Assembly (NCBI RefSeq): GCF_003711105.1 | Contig: NZ_CP023865.1 | Coordinates: 3,373,001-3,437,000, forward strand | From: Actinoplanes teichomyceticus ATCC 31121 | GTDB taxonomy: Bacteria > Actinomycetota > Actinomycetes > Mycobacteriales > Micromonosporaceae | DNA length: 64,000 nt | Reading direction: 5' to 3' | Translations under genes and position numbers: made by a program | The notes under the pieces: generated by a model | What the model was told of the DNA's origin: nothing | Databases searched by the model: none | The model's input: only the letters and a program-made list of their open reading frames with translations | In this document: positions 34,517 to 42,823 of the stretch, in pieces | Layout of the letters: the number at the start of each line of letters is the position of its first letter | How positions within the stretch are numbered: the stretch's first letter is position 1

Positions 34517-34676
34517 CCCCGGCGTGGCCGGGGAAATTCGCGGGACGCCGCTGACGCGCGGGTGCGATAGTCCGCTGTGGTCGTCCGGCGGGTGTGCGAG
34601 TCCGGGCCGGTCGTGTGCCGGTCGCCTCGCCCGAGCCGGGCGGCCGGCGTATCCGGATGAGGTGACGAGGTCGTCG

Positions 34677-35396
34677 ATGCAACTGATCGGACTCCTGGGC
34701 GGGATGAGCTGGCAGTCCACCGCCGAGTACTACCGGCTCCTGAACGAGCTCGTGCAGGATCGGGCCGAGGGCCTGCACTCGGCGCGCTGCCTGCTCTACT
34801 CGGTGGACTTCGCCGCCATCGAGGCCATGCAGGCGCAGGGCCGGTGGGACGAGGCCGCCGTGGCGCTCGGGCAGGCGGCCCGGGCGCTGGAGACCGCCGG
34901 TGCGGACTTCGTCGTGCTGTGCACCAACACCATGCACAAGGTGGCCGACCGGATCCAGGCGGCGATCGGCATCCCGCTGCTGCACCTGGCCGACACGACC
35001 GCGGCGGCGGTCAAGGAGGCCGGGGTGACCACGGTCGGCCTGCTGGGCACCCGGTTCACGATGTCCGAGGACTTCTACCGCGACCGGCTCGCCGGCCACG
35101 GGTTGCGGGTGATCGTGCCCGGCCCCGAGGACCAGCGGATCGTCAGCGACATCATCTACGACGAACTGTGCCGGGGGATCACCACGCAGCGGTCGCGGGA
35201 GGCGTACCGGCGGGTGATCCGGCAGCTGGTCGCCGACGGGGCGCGCGGGATCGTCTACGGGTGCACGGAGATCGAACTGTTGGTGGACCAGAGCGACAGC
35301 GAGGTTCCGGTCTTCGCCACCACCCGGTTGCACTGTGTGGCCGCGGTCGAGCGGGCCCTGGCGTCCGCTCCGGTGCGCCGCCCCGGCCTGCCCTGA
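34677..35396 (+). CDS. aspartate/glutamate racemase family protein
   Basis: This 239-residue protein matches the YgeA/aspartate racemase group: LIGLLGGMSWQSTAEYY at the start, the first active-site cysteine in LCTNTMH, and the second in YGCTEIELL. The two-cysteine mechanism inverts the alpha carbon without PLP. Length and both cysteines are normal, so it should be active on Asp, Glu or a related amino acid. The ATG at 34677 follows a GAGG-type ribosome site. It stands alone between the cutinase and the glycoside hydrolase; it may feed D-amino acids to wall or peptide synthesis, but nothing ties it to the NRPS operon 8 kb away. Confidence 0.9.
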   Translation: MQLIGLLGGMSWQSTAEYYRLLNELVQDRAEGLHSARCLLYSVDFAAIEAMQAQGRWDEAAVALGQAARALETAGADFVVLCTNTMHKVADRIQAAIGIPLLHLADTTAAAVKEAGVTTVGLLGTRFTMSEDFYRDRLAGHGLRVIVPGPEDQRIVSDIIYDELCRGITTQRSREAYRRVIRQLVADGARGIVYGCTEIELLVDQSDSEVPVFATTRLHCVAAVERALASAPVRRPGLP

Positions 35397-35518
35397 AAAC
35401 GCGGCCGACCGGCGGGTCCGGGCGGCCGGTTGCGCTCAGCCGCGGCCGCCGCCGGGCCGGCCCGCCGCGTGCCCGGCCACGACCTCCCACGCGCTGCGGA
35501 GTCGGGCCGCGCCCTCCA

Positions 35519-35566
35519 GCCGGGCCGGGATCGGGTGGCTCGTGCCGGGCCGGGATCGGGTGGCTC
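35519..35566. repeat. 25-bp direct repeat, two copies
   Basis: A 23-base segment beginning GCCGGGCCGGGATCGG occurs at 35519 and 35544 with a period of 25 bp, between the racemase and glycoside hydrolase genes. No gene or clear promoter is visible in this 290-bp gap. Confidence 0.8.
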
Positions 35567-35687
35567 CATCGCCGAACGTCGATGCGCCGTCGCCTGTGGA
35601 CGAGCCGGCCGTGCCCGCCGGCCGAGACTGTTGACGGAGATCGTGAGCCCGTGAGAGCGTTCTCTCCAGCCGAGCCGGGGAGCCGCC

Positions 35688-38411
35688 ATGCCCGTCCGCA
35701 GCATCGCCGTCCTTGCCGCCGCCGTCCTCTCGTTGCCGGGCGGGGTCCCGGCCCAGGCGGCCGCGCCAGCCATCACCACGGTCACCGTCGGTAACGCGAG
35801 GTTCCAGGTCCTGTCGCCGACGCTCATCCGCACTGAGTACGCCACGAGCGGCCGCTTCACCGACGCGGGCACGTTCAACGTGGTCGGGCGGGCCGACTTC
35901 GGGTCGGCGCGGTCCGGCCGACGCCCCGTACGCAAGAAGATCGCCGACGGGTGGCTGACCATCGACACGGGTGCGGTTACGCTGCGCTATCTGATCGGTT
36001 CCGGGCCGTTCACCGGGGACAACCTCTCGGTACGGTTGACGGCCGGCCCGCAGCGGGTCGACGCCGCGCCCTGGGCCGGGCCGTCCTGCGCCCCCGGCGT
36101 GCTGTGCGAAGCCGAGACGCTGCGTCCGGCGGCGACCGCGACCGACCACGGCGGATACACCGGGACCGGCTTCGCGGCCGGGTTCACCGGCGCCGGCGAC
36201 GCGCTGACCTTCAGCACCTCGGTCGCGGCGGCCGGCGACCACCACCTCGACCTGCGGTATGCGAACGCGCAGGGCGGCGACGGGCAGAACACCACGCGCA
36301 CGCTCAGCGTCACGGTCGACGACGGCGCCCCGCAGCGGATCACCCTGGCGCCCACCGGGTCCTGGGACACCTGGGCGGTCGCCGCGACGCCGATCACGCT
36401 CGGCGCCGGCCGGCACCGGATCGCCGTGGTACGGACGGCGGCGGACTCCGGCAACGTCAACATCGACAGCCTGGCGATCGTCCGCCCCGGTGAGGCGTAC
36501 CCGCAACCGGCGCCGCCGGCCGCCCGGCCGTGCGCGTTCGACGCGATCTGCGAGGCGGAGACCGGCACGCTCACCGGCGGGGCGAAGCGCGCCGCCGACC
36601 ACAACGGCTACGCCGGGGACGGCTTCCTGGCCGGGCTGGAGCGGGCCGGCGCGTCCGGCAGTTACGCGATCACCGGCATCCCGCGGGCCGGCGACTATGC
36701 CGTGCAACTGCGGTACGCGAACGCGGAGGCCGGCAGCCAGCCGGTGCAGTCGCGCACCATCACCGTCAACGGGACGCCGGTGTCGCTCGCGCCGACCAGC
36801 GGATGGGACTACTGGCGTACGGTCGCCGTCCCGGTGCGGCTGGGAGCCGGAACCGACACGGTGACGCTGGGCTGCCCGACCGACGACAGCTGCCACATCA
36901 ACGTGGACACCGTCGCGGTGGCCCCGGCCGGCGCGGCGCTGAAGGCGCCGCACGCGCCGCTCGGCGGGTACCGGCGCGGCCTCGACGGCGTCGACGGCGG
37001 CGCGCTCACCCAGGCCGGCCTGCTCTATCAGGACGGCTGGTCGCTGCTCGACGACAGCGCTTCGGCGCTGTGGAACCCGGCGACCCGCACGGTCTCCGCG
37101 CGTCCGGCGGCCGAGCAGGACGGCTACATCTTCGCGTACGGCCGGGACTTCGCCCGCGCGCTGCGCGAGCTCTCGACGCTGACCGGCCCGACCGCGCTGC
37201 TGCCCGAGTGGGCCTACGGCGTGTGGTACTCGGAGTACTACGACCGCACCGCCGCGGACTTCCAGCAGACCATCGTGCCCCGCTTCAAGTCCGCCGGGGT
37301 GCCGCTGGACGTGCTGGTGGTGGACACCGACTTCAAGTCGCCGGACACCTGGAACGGCTGGGCGATCGACCCGGCGAAGTTCCCCGACCCGCGCGGCTTC
37401 CTGGACTGGGCGCACGGGCAGGGCCTGCACCTGTCGTACAACATCCACCCCAGCATCCGGGAGAACGACCCGAAGTTCGCGCAGGCGCAGGCCATCGCCA
37501 AGGGAAAGATCAAGAACGGGGTGTTCGACTGGGGCGACCCGGACCAGCTCGCCGCCTACTTCTGGCTGCACCAGGACCTCCCGCAGGACTTCACCTGGCT
37601 GGACTGGTGCTGCGACAACGCCGGCTCGTCGCTGCCCGGGGTCACCCCCGACTCCTGGATCAACCAGCAGTACGCCCAGCGGGACGGCTTCGCCTTCTCC
37701 CGCGGCTACGGCTCGCTGCAATCCGGCGGCTACGGCAACCCGACCGCGGTGCCGACCGGCCCGTGGGCGGAGAAGCGCACCACGCTGCACTTCACCGGCG
37801 ACGCCATCTCCAACTGGCAGACGCTGCGCTACGAGGTCGGCTACACGCCCGGCGAGTCGGCGGCGACCGGGCTCGCCGCGATCAGCCACGACATCGGCGG
37901 GCACACCGGCGGCCTGCAGGAGCCCGGCAGCGAGCCGGGCAGCACGAAGCTCCCCGACGACCTGTACGCCCGCTGGGTACAGTTCGGCACCTTCCAGCCG
38001 ATCGACCGGCTGCACTCCAACCACAGCGACCGCCTGCCCTGGCAGTACGGCCCGGAGGCGGCGGCGTCGGCCACGAAGTTCCTCCAGCTGCGCGAGCGGC
38101 TGCGGCCGTACACCTACGCGGCCGCGCGCGAGGCGAACCGTACCGGCATGCCGCTGGCCCGGGCGCTCTACCTGGCCTACCCGGACCAGCCGGAGGCGTA
38201 CGCGTTCGCCGGCTCCGAATATCTGTTCGGCCCGGACTTCCTGGTCGCCCCGGTGACCACCCCGGGCGCCACCGCGACCACCACGGTCTGGTTCCCGCCC
38301 GGCGCCACCTGGACCGACTACTTCACCCACCGCACGTACCGGGGCGGCACCACCGCGCAGATCACCACGACGCTGGCGACGATGCCGGTCTTCGTGCGCG
38401 GGCCCGCCTGA
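35688..38411 (+). CDS. secreted GH31 glycosidase with two CBM35-like modules
   Basis: This 907-residue exported enzyme (signal peptide cut near AQA-AAP, residue 27) belongs to glycoside hydrolase family 31. The N-terminal beta-sandwich begins at about 30-135, is interrupted by two beta-sandwich modules of about 130 residues each that look like CBM35 (each starting CEAET or CEAE and ending VNIDSLAI or INVDTVAV), and resumes near residue 425. The barrel has the nucleophile region TWLDWCCDN (D639), the acid/base region FTGDAISNW (D705) and SHDIGGHTGG. GH31 enzymes hydrolyse or transfer alpha-glycosidic bonds, so alpha-glucans or isomalto-type polymers are likely substrates. A long hairpin follows the gene. 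Confidence 0.9.
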   Translation: MPVRSIAVLAAAVLSLPGGVPAQAAAPAITTVTVGNARFQVLSPTLIRTEYATSGRFTDAGTFNVVGRADFGSARSGRRPVRKKIADGWLTIDTGAVTLRYLIGSGPFTGDNLSVRLTAGPQRVDAAPWAGPSCAPGVLCEAETLRPAATATDHGGYTGTGFAAGFTGAGDALTFSTSVAAAGDHHLDLRYANAQGGDGQNTTRTLSVTVDDGAPQRITLAPTGSWDTWAVAATPITLGAGRHRIAVVRTAADSGNVNIDSLAIVRPGEAYPQPAPPAARPCAFDAICEAETGTLTGGAKRAADHNGYAGDGFLAGLERAGASGSYAITGIPRAGDYAVQLRYANAEAGSQPVQSRTITVNGTPVSLAPTSGWDYWRTVAVPVRLGAGTDTVTLGCPTDDSCHINVDTVAVAPAGAALKAPHAPLGGYRRGLDGVDGGALTQAGLLYQDGWSLLDDSASALWNPATRTVSARPAAEQDGYIFAYGRDFARALRELSTLTGPTALLPEWAYGVWYSEYYDRTAADFQQTIVPRFKSAGVPLDVLVVDTDFKSPDTWNGWAIDPAKFPDPRGFLDWAHGQGLHLSYNIHPSIRENDPKFAQAQAIAKGKIKNGVFDWGDPDQLAAYFWLHQDLPQDFTWLDWCCDNAGSSLPGVTPDSWINQQYAQRDGFAFSRGYGSLQSGGYGNPTAVPTGPWAEKRTTLHFTGDAISNWQTLRYEVGYTPGESAATGLAAISHDIGGHTGGLQEPGSEPGSTKLPDDLYARWVQFGTFQPIDRLHSNHSDRLPWQYGPEAAASATKFLQLRERLRPYTYAAAREANRTGMPLARALYLAYPDQPEAYAFAGSEYLFGPDFLVAPVTTPGATATTTVWFPPGATWTDYFTHRTYRGGTTAQITTTLATMPVFVRGPA

Positions 38412-38438
38412 GAGGGCGCGCCGCCGATCGACCGGGCC

Positions 38439-38483
38439 GGCGGCTCTCCCCGGCCGCCGGCCGCGCGGCCGGGGAGAGCCGCC
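38439..38483 (+). terminator. 19-bp hairpin after the GH31 gene
   Basis: A perfect 19-bp inverted repeat with a 7-base loop starts 28 bases after the GH31 stop. It lies between convergent genes and can serve the TetR gene from the other side too. Confidence 0.8.
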
Positions 38484-38486
38484 GCG

Positions 38487-38623
38487 CGCGGGTAGCGCGG
38501 CATCGACCGGTCCCGCGCGGCGCTAACGCGCGGCGCGGGTAGCGCGGCATCGACCAGGGTCCGCGCGGCGGCCTAGGCGCGCGCGGGTAGCACGGCATCG
38601 ACCAGGTCCCGCGCGGCGGCTTC
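38487..38623. repeat. 47-48-bp repeats including the tetR 3' end
   Basis: Three copies of a unit containing GGTAGCGCGGCATCGACC begin near 38487, 38534 and 38582. The third copy is the coding 3' end of the tetR gene; the other two lie downstream of its stop. This looks like stepwise tandem duplication of the end of the gene. Confidence 0.85.
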
Positions 38624-39154
38624 GAGTTCCGCGACGTCGACCGGGTCGTTCGCGTGGACGCCGGCGATGGTGTCGAAGACGATGCCGTCGATGCAGGCGA
38701 CGAGCCATCGGGCCTGGCGAGGCGGGTCGCCGGCGCCGAGGTCGGCGAGGATCCCGGCGATCCGCCGGCGCAGGCCACTGCCGGACCGGTGCAACTCGGC
38801 GGCGACCTCCGGGCGGCGCACCGATTCCAGGGTGAGTTCGTAGCGGGCCAGGTGGCGTTGCCGGCCGGTGGTCAGCCAGCGGTGCAGCACCTGGGCGAGG
38901 GACCTGGCCAGGGTGGCCGGGTCCGCCGCCGCGACCAGGCCGGCCAACGTGTCGAGATCGGTGTGGTCGTCCTCCACCAGGCGCTGGACGCAGGCGTTCA
39001 GCAGGGCTGCGCGGGAGCGGTAGTAGTAGGACGTGGAGCCGGGCGGCAAGCCGGCGGCGGTGTCCACCGCGCGGTGCGTCAGACCCCGGGAACCGTGGTG
39101 GGCCAGCACGCCGAGGGCGGCGTCGGCGATGAGTCGGTGCCGCGCGGAGATCAT
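38573..39154 (-). CDS. TetR-family transcriptional regulator
   Basis: This 193-residue protein has the TetR N-terminal helix-turn-helix: LIADAALGVLAHHGSRGLT, then HRAVDTAAGLPPGSTSYYY and the anchoring RSRAALLNA. The C-terminal half is the usual helical ligand and dimer domain (YELTLESVRRPEVAAEL and DGIVFDTIAG). It is divergent from an FAD monooxygenase, with only 61 bases between start codons. That gap holds three imperfect palindromes built on CTCTAC/GTAGAG half-sites, so it most likely represses itself and the monooxygenase operon until a small molecule, perhaps the monooxygenase substrate, releases it. ATG 39154 is used; a GTG two codons upstream is possible. Confidence 0.92.
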   Translation of the reverse strand: MISARHRLIADAALGVLAHHGSRGLTHRAVDTAAGLPPGSTSYYYRSRAALLNACVQRLVEDDHTDLDTLAGLVAAADPATLARSLAQVLHRWLTTGRQRHLARYELTLESVRRPEVAAELHRSGSGLRRRIAGILADLGAGDPPRQARWLVACIDGIVFDTIAGVHANDPVDVAELEAAARDLVDAVLPARA

Positions 39155-39161
39155 GACCACA

Positions 39162-39228
39162 CTCTACCGGCGTAGAGCTTGTCTCTCGTTCCTCTACAAC
39201 TGTAGTGTCGCCTCTATGGATGTAGAGG
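39162..39228. promoter_or_regulatory. three CTCTA(C)/(G)TAGAG palindromes, candidate TetR operators
   Basis: Site 1 is CTCTAC-N4-GTAGAG at 39162-39177; site 2 is CTACA-AC-TGTAG at 39194-39205; site 3 is CCTCTA-N6-TAGAGG at 39211-39228, which spans the monooxygenase ATG. All share the same half-site and fill the 61-bp divergent gap, which must also contain both promoters. This arrangement is typical of local repression by the adjacent TetR protein. Confidence 0.72.
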
Positions 39229-40412
39229 AACAGCGGTCCGCGGTGGTGGCCGGGGGCGGTATCGGCGGGCTGGCCGCAGCCCTTGCCCTGCACCGCGCGG
39301 GGTGGATGGTGACGGTCTACGAGCGGTCCCCGGCCGGGCGGCGCAACGGTTCGGGACTGACCCTGGGACCGAACGCGGTGCGGGCCCTGCACGCCCTCGG
39401 GCTCGCCGACGCGCTGCGCTCGCGGGCGGTGGCCCTGCGCGGCACGGGCGTGCGCCGCGTGGACGGGCGGTGGCTGTCGCGCACCGACGCCGAACAGGTG
39501 ATCCTGCGCCACGGTGGTCCGCAGCTGGCGATCCTCCGGGCCGACCTGGTCGAGCTGCTCGCCTCCGCGCTGCCGCCGGGGTGCCTGCGGCTGGGCGTGA
39601 CCGTCACCGACGTCGACGCCGGCGGCCCGGACCGGTGGGCGAGCATCCGCTGCGGCGACCGGCTGGTCCACGCCGATCTCGTCGTCGCGGCCGACGGCGT
39701 CAACTCGCAACTGCGCCGGACACTCTGGCCGGCCCAGCCGCCCGCGGAGTACCGCGGATACGTCGCCTGGCGCGCCGTGGTGCGTACCCGGTCGGCGGAG
39801 AGCGGCATGGCCAGTGAGACGTGGGGCCGGGCGGAACGCTTCGGTGTCGTTCCGCTCGGCGGCGACCTGGTCTATCTGTACGCCACCGCGACCAGCGCCG
39901 CCCGCGGCCCCGGCGCGGACGAGCCGGCCGAACTCCGCCGCCGGTTCGGGCACTGGCACGACCCCATCCCGGCCCTGCTCGACGCGATCACGCCCGGTGA
40001 CCTGGTGCGCCACGACATCATGGCGGTGCACCCGCCGCTGCGGCGCCTGCACCACGGCAGGGTGGCGTTGCTCGGCGACGCCGCGCACGCCATGGAGCCC
40101 AATCTCGGCCAGGGCGCCGGCCTGGCCATCGAGGACGCCGTGGTGCTGGCACACGCGGTGGGCGGCGGGTCGTCGATCGGCGCCGGCCTGGCCGAGTACG
40201 ACCGGGCCCGAGCCGGCCGCGCCGCCCGCCTCGCCCGGCAGTCGCGCCTGCTGGGCCGGCTCACGCAGAGCCGCTCCGCTGCGGTCACGGCGCTGCGCGA
40301 CCTCACCGTCCGCATGACTCCCGACCGCTTCGCGCTGCGCGGGTTCGACGACGCCGCCGGCTGGCAGCCACCGGCTCCCCGCCCCGCACCCGCCACCCAG
40401 GAGAACTCATGA
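39216..40412 (+). CDS. FAD-dependent monooxygenase (aromatic hydroxylase type)
   Basis: This 398-residue flavoprotein is of the PHBH/PheA-type single-component hydroxylase group. The FAD-binding start is VVAGGGIGGLAAALALHRAG (residues 10-29), the NADPH/FAD segment VVAADGVNSQLRR lies in the middle, and GDAAHAMEPNLGQGAGLAIED is the second FAD motif. It should add one oxygen atom to an aromatic or related substrate with NAD(P)H. The ATG at 39216 lies inside the third palindrome of the divergent region. The next gene overlaps its stop (ATGA), so a two-gene operon controlled by the TetR protein is likely, perhaps for detoxification. Confidence 0.92.
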   Translation: MDVEEQRSAVVAGGGIGGLAAALALHRAGWMVTVYERSPAGRRNGSGLTLGPNAVRALHALGLADALRSRAVALRGTGVRRVDGRWLSRTDAEQVILRHGGPQLAILRADLVELLASALPPGCLRLGVTVTDVDAGGPDRWASIRCGDRLVHADLVVAADGVNSQLRRTLWPAQPPAEYRGYVAWRAVVRTRSAESGMASETWGRAERFGVVPLGGDLVYLYATATSAARGPGADEPAELRRRFGHWHDPIPALLDAITPGDLVRHDIMAVHPPLRRLHHGRVALLGDAAHAMEPNLGQGAGLAIEDAVVLAHAVGGGSSIGAGLAEYDRARAGRAARLARQSRLLGRLTQSRSAAVTALRDLTVRMTPDRFALRGFDDAAGWQPPAPRPAPATQENS

Positions 40413-40861
40413 GCCCTCGCATCTCGCCCGCGCGCCGGTGCGCCTGCGCCATCGGAGCCTGGTCGCTGGTCGTCACCGGCGCCGCCCACGCGGGCACGGT
40501 GGTGGCGGGCGCCGCCGTGGCCGCGCCGCCGGCCGAACAGGCCGCCCGCCGGGCGATGGCCGCCACCCACGTCGACATCGCGGGACTCGACCGCACCCTG
40601 TGGCAACTGTTCACCGGGTTCAGCGTGGCGATGGCGCTGTTCATCTTCGCCCTCGGCGCGCTGAACCTGCTCGTGCTGCGCCGCGCGCCGCACCTGTTCC
40701 TCGACAGCCGGGCCGTGCCCGGGCTCAACCTCGGCATCGTGCTCGCGGCGCTCATCCTCTCGGTCCGGTTCTTCCCGCCGCCGCCGATCGTGCTGCTCAC
40801 CGTCAGCTGCCTGGCATTCGGCTACGTCCTGTTCCGCCCCCGGCTCGCCGGCCCCGCGTGA
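40409..40861 (+). CDS. small multi-pass membrane protein, unknown
   Basis: This 150-residue protein has about four hydrophobic segments: 13-35 (IGAWSLVVTGAAHAG), 67-90 (FSVAMALFIFALGALNLLVL), 104-122 (GLNLGIVLAALILSV) and 124-145 (PPIVLLTVSCLAFGYVLF). The layout resembles LIC_13387-type inner membrane proteins of unknown function that often sit beside oxidoreductases. It overlaps the monooxygenase stop, so it is co-translated and probably under the same TetR control. It could help export or contain the monooxygenase product. Confidence 0.78.
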   Translation: MSPRISPARRCACAIGAWSLVVTGAAHAGTVVAGAAVAAPPAEQAARRAMAATHVDIAGLDRTLWQLFTGFSVAMALFIFALGALNLLVLRRAPHLFLDSRAVPGLNLGIVLAALILSVRFFPPPPIVLLTVSCLAFGYVLFRPRLAGPA

Positions 40862-41241
40862 GGGCGGCGACGCCGAGGGCCGCCACCGGCCCACCGGCCG
40901 GTGGCGGCACGGGCCACGCCGCGGACGCGCTGACGCTGCAGCGGCTCGGCCCGTCGGCCCGGAGCGGCCTGCCCACCGATCCGGACGTGACCGCCCGCCC
41001 CGGTGCTCGGCGCGCTCGCCGCTGGTGGTGCCGGCGAACTGCCCGGACGGCCGGTGCTGACGCCGGCGCGGCCGGGGTCACGCCGGGCGGCCGGGACGGT
41101 CCGGTCCGGAGGGTGGGGCCGGTACCCGGCGGGCACCCGGCCGGCGCACGGGTGGGCGCGTGTGGACGGATCCATCGCTCCGCCCCCACTGCTCTTCGCA
41201 TTTCCCCCTAAGGTCGAAAAATCGGACGCTACCGTGAAGGA
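40862..41241. other. 380-bp gap with no convincing gene
   Basis: No frame here has a ribosome site plus conserved motifs. The last 60 bases are AT-richer than the rest and hold the TAnnnT boxes TAAGGT (41209-41214) and TACCGT (41230-41235), which may be the promoter of the following gene. Confidence 0.4.
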
Positions 41242-41922
41242 ATGGGAAAAATCACTGGAGCTTTGACCACACGCGCCGCCCTGCGGGGCGCGGCGGCCCT
41301 CTCGATCGCGGCGACCATGCCGGTCGTCACGGCGATCGCGGCGCCCGCCGCCGCCGCGCCGCCGTCCTCGGTGGCCGATCGCCCGTCCCTGGAGACCCTG
41401 GAACAGGCGCTGATCACCGAGAAGGAGGCGCCGGAAGGATACTCGCTCAGCTTCCGCTTCGTCACGACCTCCGCATTGGTCCCGGCCGAATCCGCCGACC
41501 CGTGCGCGTCCGAGGTGGACACCACGGACGTCCCGGGCGGGTCCGCCTCCGTCGCCTACCAGAAGGGCGCGGACGGTCCGACGGTGTCCGAGTCGCTCAA
41601 CCTGATCGGCGCGGAGGCGGCCGGCAAGGCGGTCGAGCGGTACCGGGCGGTGCTCGAACGCTGCCCGGTCACCGAGGACGAGAGCGCCAGGACCACCGTC
41701 ACCCGGTGGTCGATCCCGCAGGCCGGCGACGACTCGATCGCCGTGCTGGTCACCACGGAGCCGAAGGACTCCGAGGAGGGGTCGTCCCGGGTCGCCATGG
41801 CGGTGATCGCACACGGTGACGTGATGGCCTCCTTCACCAAGGTCGACGCCACCGAGCAGGAGAACGCGGATCTCGGGAAGTTCATCGAGGCAGGGGTGCA
41901 GAAGCTGCAGAAGACCTGGTGA
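41242..41922 (+). CDS. secreted protein of unknown function
   Basis: This 226-residue protein has a signal peptide (MGKITGALTTRAALRG then a hydrophobic Ala-rich run, cut near AAAA-PPS at about residue 40). The mature part has two cysteines (ADPCASEV and LERCPVTE) that could form a disulfide, and an alpha/beta pattern like the extracellular sensor-type domains of actinobacterial lipoproteins and PknH-like kinases, but I cannot name the family firmly. AAGG lies only one base before the ATG, so the start is a little uncertain. It converges on the ricin-B genes and ends at a shared hairpin. Confidence 0.72.
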   Translation: MGKITGALTTRAALRGAAALSIAATMPVVTAIAAPAAAAPPSSVADRPSLETLEQALITEKEAPEGYSLSFRFVTTSALVPAESADPCASEVDTTDVPGGSASVAYQKGADGPTVSESLNLIGAEAAGKAVERYRAVLERCPVTEDESARTTVTRWSIPQAGDDSIAVLVTTEPKDSEEGSSRVAMAVIAHGDVMASFTKVDATEQENADLGKFIEAGVQKLQKTW

Positions 41923-41923
41923 C

Positions 41924-41962
41924 GGTGTGCCCGCCGGGCGATGCCGGCCGGGCGGGCACACC
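41924..41962. terminator. bidirectional hairpin between convergent genes
   Basis: A perfect 12-bp stem (GGTGTGCCCGCC and its complement) with a 15-base loop fills the 47-bp space between the secreted protein gene and the expansin-like gene, so it can end transcription from both sides. Confidence 0.75.
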
Positions 41963-41970
41963 CGGGCACG

Positions 41971-42795
41971 CTAGGCCGGTACGGTCCATTTCTGGTTCGC
42001 GCCGCCGGTGCAGGTCCAGATCTGGGTGACGGTGAAGTCGGCGGCGGAGTTGCCGGTCAGGTCGAGGCATTTGTTGGCGTGCGGGTTGACCAGGTCGCGG
42101 GCGCTGCTGTGGATCCATTGCTGGGCGGGGGTGCCGTTGCAGTCCCAGAGTTGGACTTTGGTGCCGTCGGTGGTGCCGGCGCCGGAGACGTCCATGCATT
42201 TGCCGGCGGTGCGGATGGTGCCGTCGCCGGGGAGGGTCCATTGCTGGGTGGGGTCGCCGACGCAGGAGTAGAGGTCGATGGCGGTGCCGTTGGCGGTGTT
42301 GCCGCCGGCGGCGCCGATGCACTTGCCGGCGAGCCCGGTGATCTGACCGGTGCGGGCGCCACCGCCACCACCGGCGGTGACGAACTTCCAGCTGACGTCG
42401 AGAACGCCCGGGGTGTTCGCCGGGTTCGTCGACGCGAACTGGGCGAACGCCGCCTGGCTCAGGTCGATGTGGGTGGCGTCGCAGGACGGGCACTTGTCCC
42501 GCACCGGCACCGTGATCGTCTTGCCGTTGTAGGTCACCTGCACCGAGTACCCCTGGCAGAGCGGGTCGCTGTTGGGGTTCGCCGAGGTCCACCAGGTGTG
42601 CGAGACCGCCACGAGCATCTCGGTGGCCGCGTTGATCGGCGTCCCGCAGGCGCCGTAACCGCTGTCGTTGTAGAAGGTCGCCCTGCCGGTCATGGTCTGG
42701 CCCACCGGCGGGGCCGCGTGCGCCGCCCCGGCGGGCAGCACGGTGGCCGCCGCCGCCACGACGGCGAGCAGCCCGCGGAGCATTGTGGACGCCAC
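41971..42795 (-). CDS. secreted expansin/RlpA-like protein with ricin-B lectin module
   Basis: This 274-residue exported protein (signal peptide cut near AHA-APP, residue 28) has a double-psi beta-barrel domain at residues 30-140: TGRATFYNDSGYGACG, VRDKCPSCDATHIDLS and an even set of cysteines, as in expansin-like and RlpA-type proteins that loosen polysaccharides without hydrolysis. A Gly linker leads to a ricin-type beta-trefoil carbohydrate-binding module (CBM13, about 148-274) with repeated GKCIG, GKCMD and NKCLD starts and QQW or QKW ends. GTG 42795 has AAGGAG eight bases upstream. It is followed on the same strand by nothing; the GH19 gene lies 28 bases ahead, so the two probably form one operon against chitin or cell walls. 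Confidence 0.88.
   Translation of the reverse strand: MASTMLRGLLAVVAAAATVLPAGAAHAAPPVGQTMTGRATFYNDSGYGACGTPINAATEMLVAVSHTWWTSANPNSDPLCQGYSVQVTYNGKTITVPVRDKCPSCDATHIDLSQAAFAQFASTNPANTPGVLDVSWKFVTAGGGGGARTGQITGLAGKCIGAAGGNTANGTAIDLYSCVGDPTQQWTLPGDGTIRTAGKCMDVSGAGTTDGTKVQLWDCNGTPAQQWIHSSARDLVNPHANKCLDLTGNSAADFTVTQIWTCTGGANQKWTVPA
41974..42351. repeat. 378-bp ricin-B module, copy 1 of 2
   Basis: This segment is identical to 43463-43840 except for one base (G at 42331 versus C at 43820). It codes for the whole ricin-B module in the expansin-like gene. Both copies use noticeably more T or A in third codon positions than neighbouring genes. Confidence 0.97.
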
Positions 42796-42823
42796 TGGTC
42801 GTACTCCTTCTCGTGCCGGAGGG

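Noticed and set aside
34355..34570. Short collagen-like ORF with SGLPGA repeats
   Set aside because: It begins inside the cutinase gene in another frame and has no ribosome site. The repeat is a DNA-level 18-bp array.
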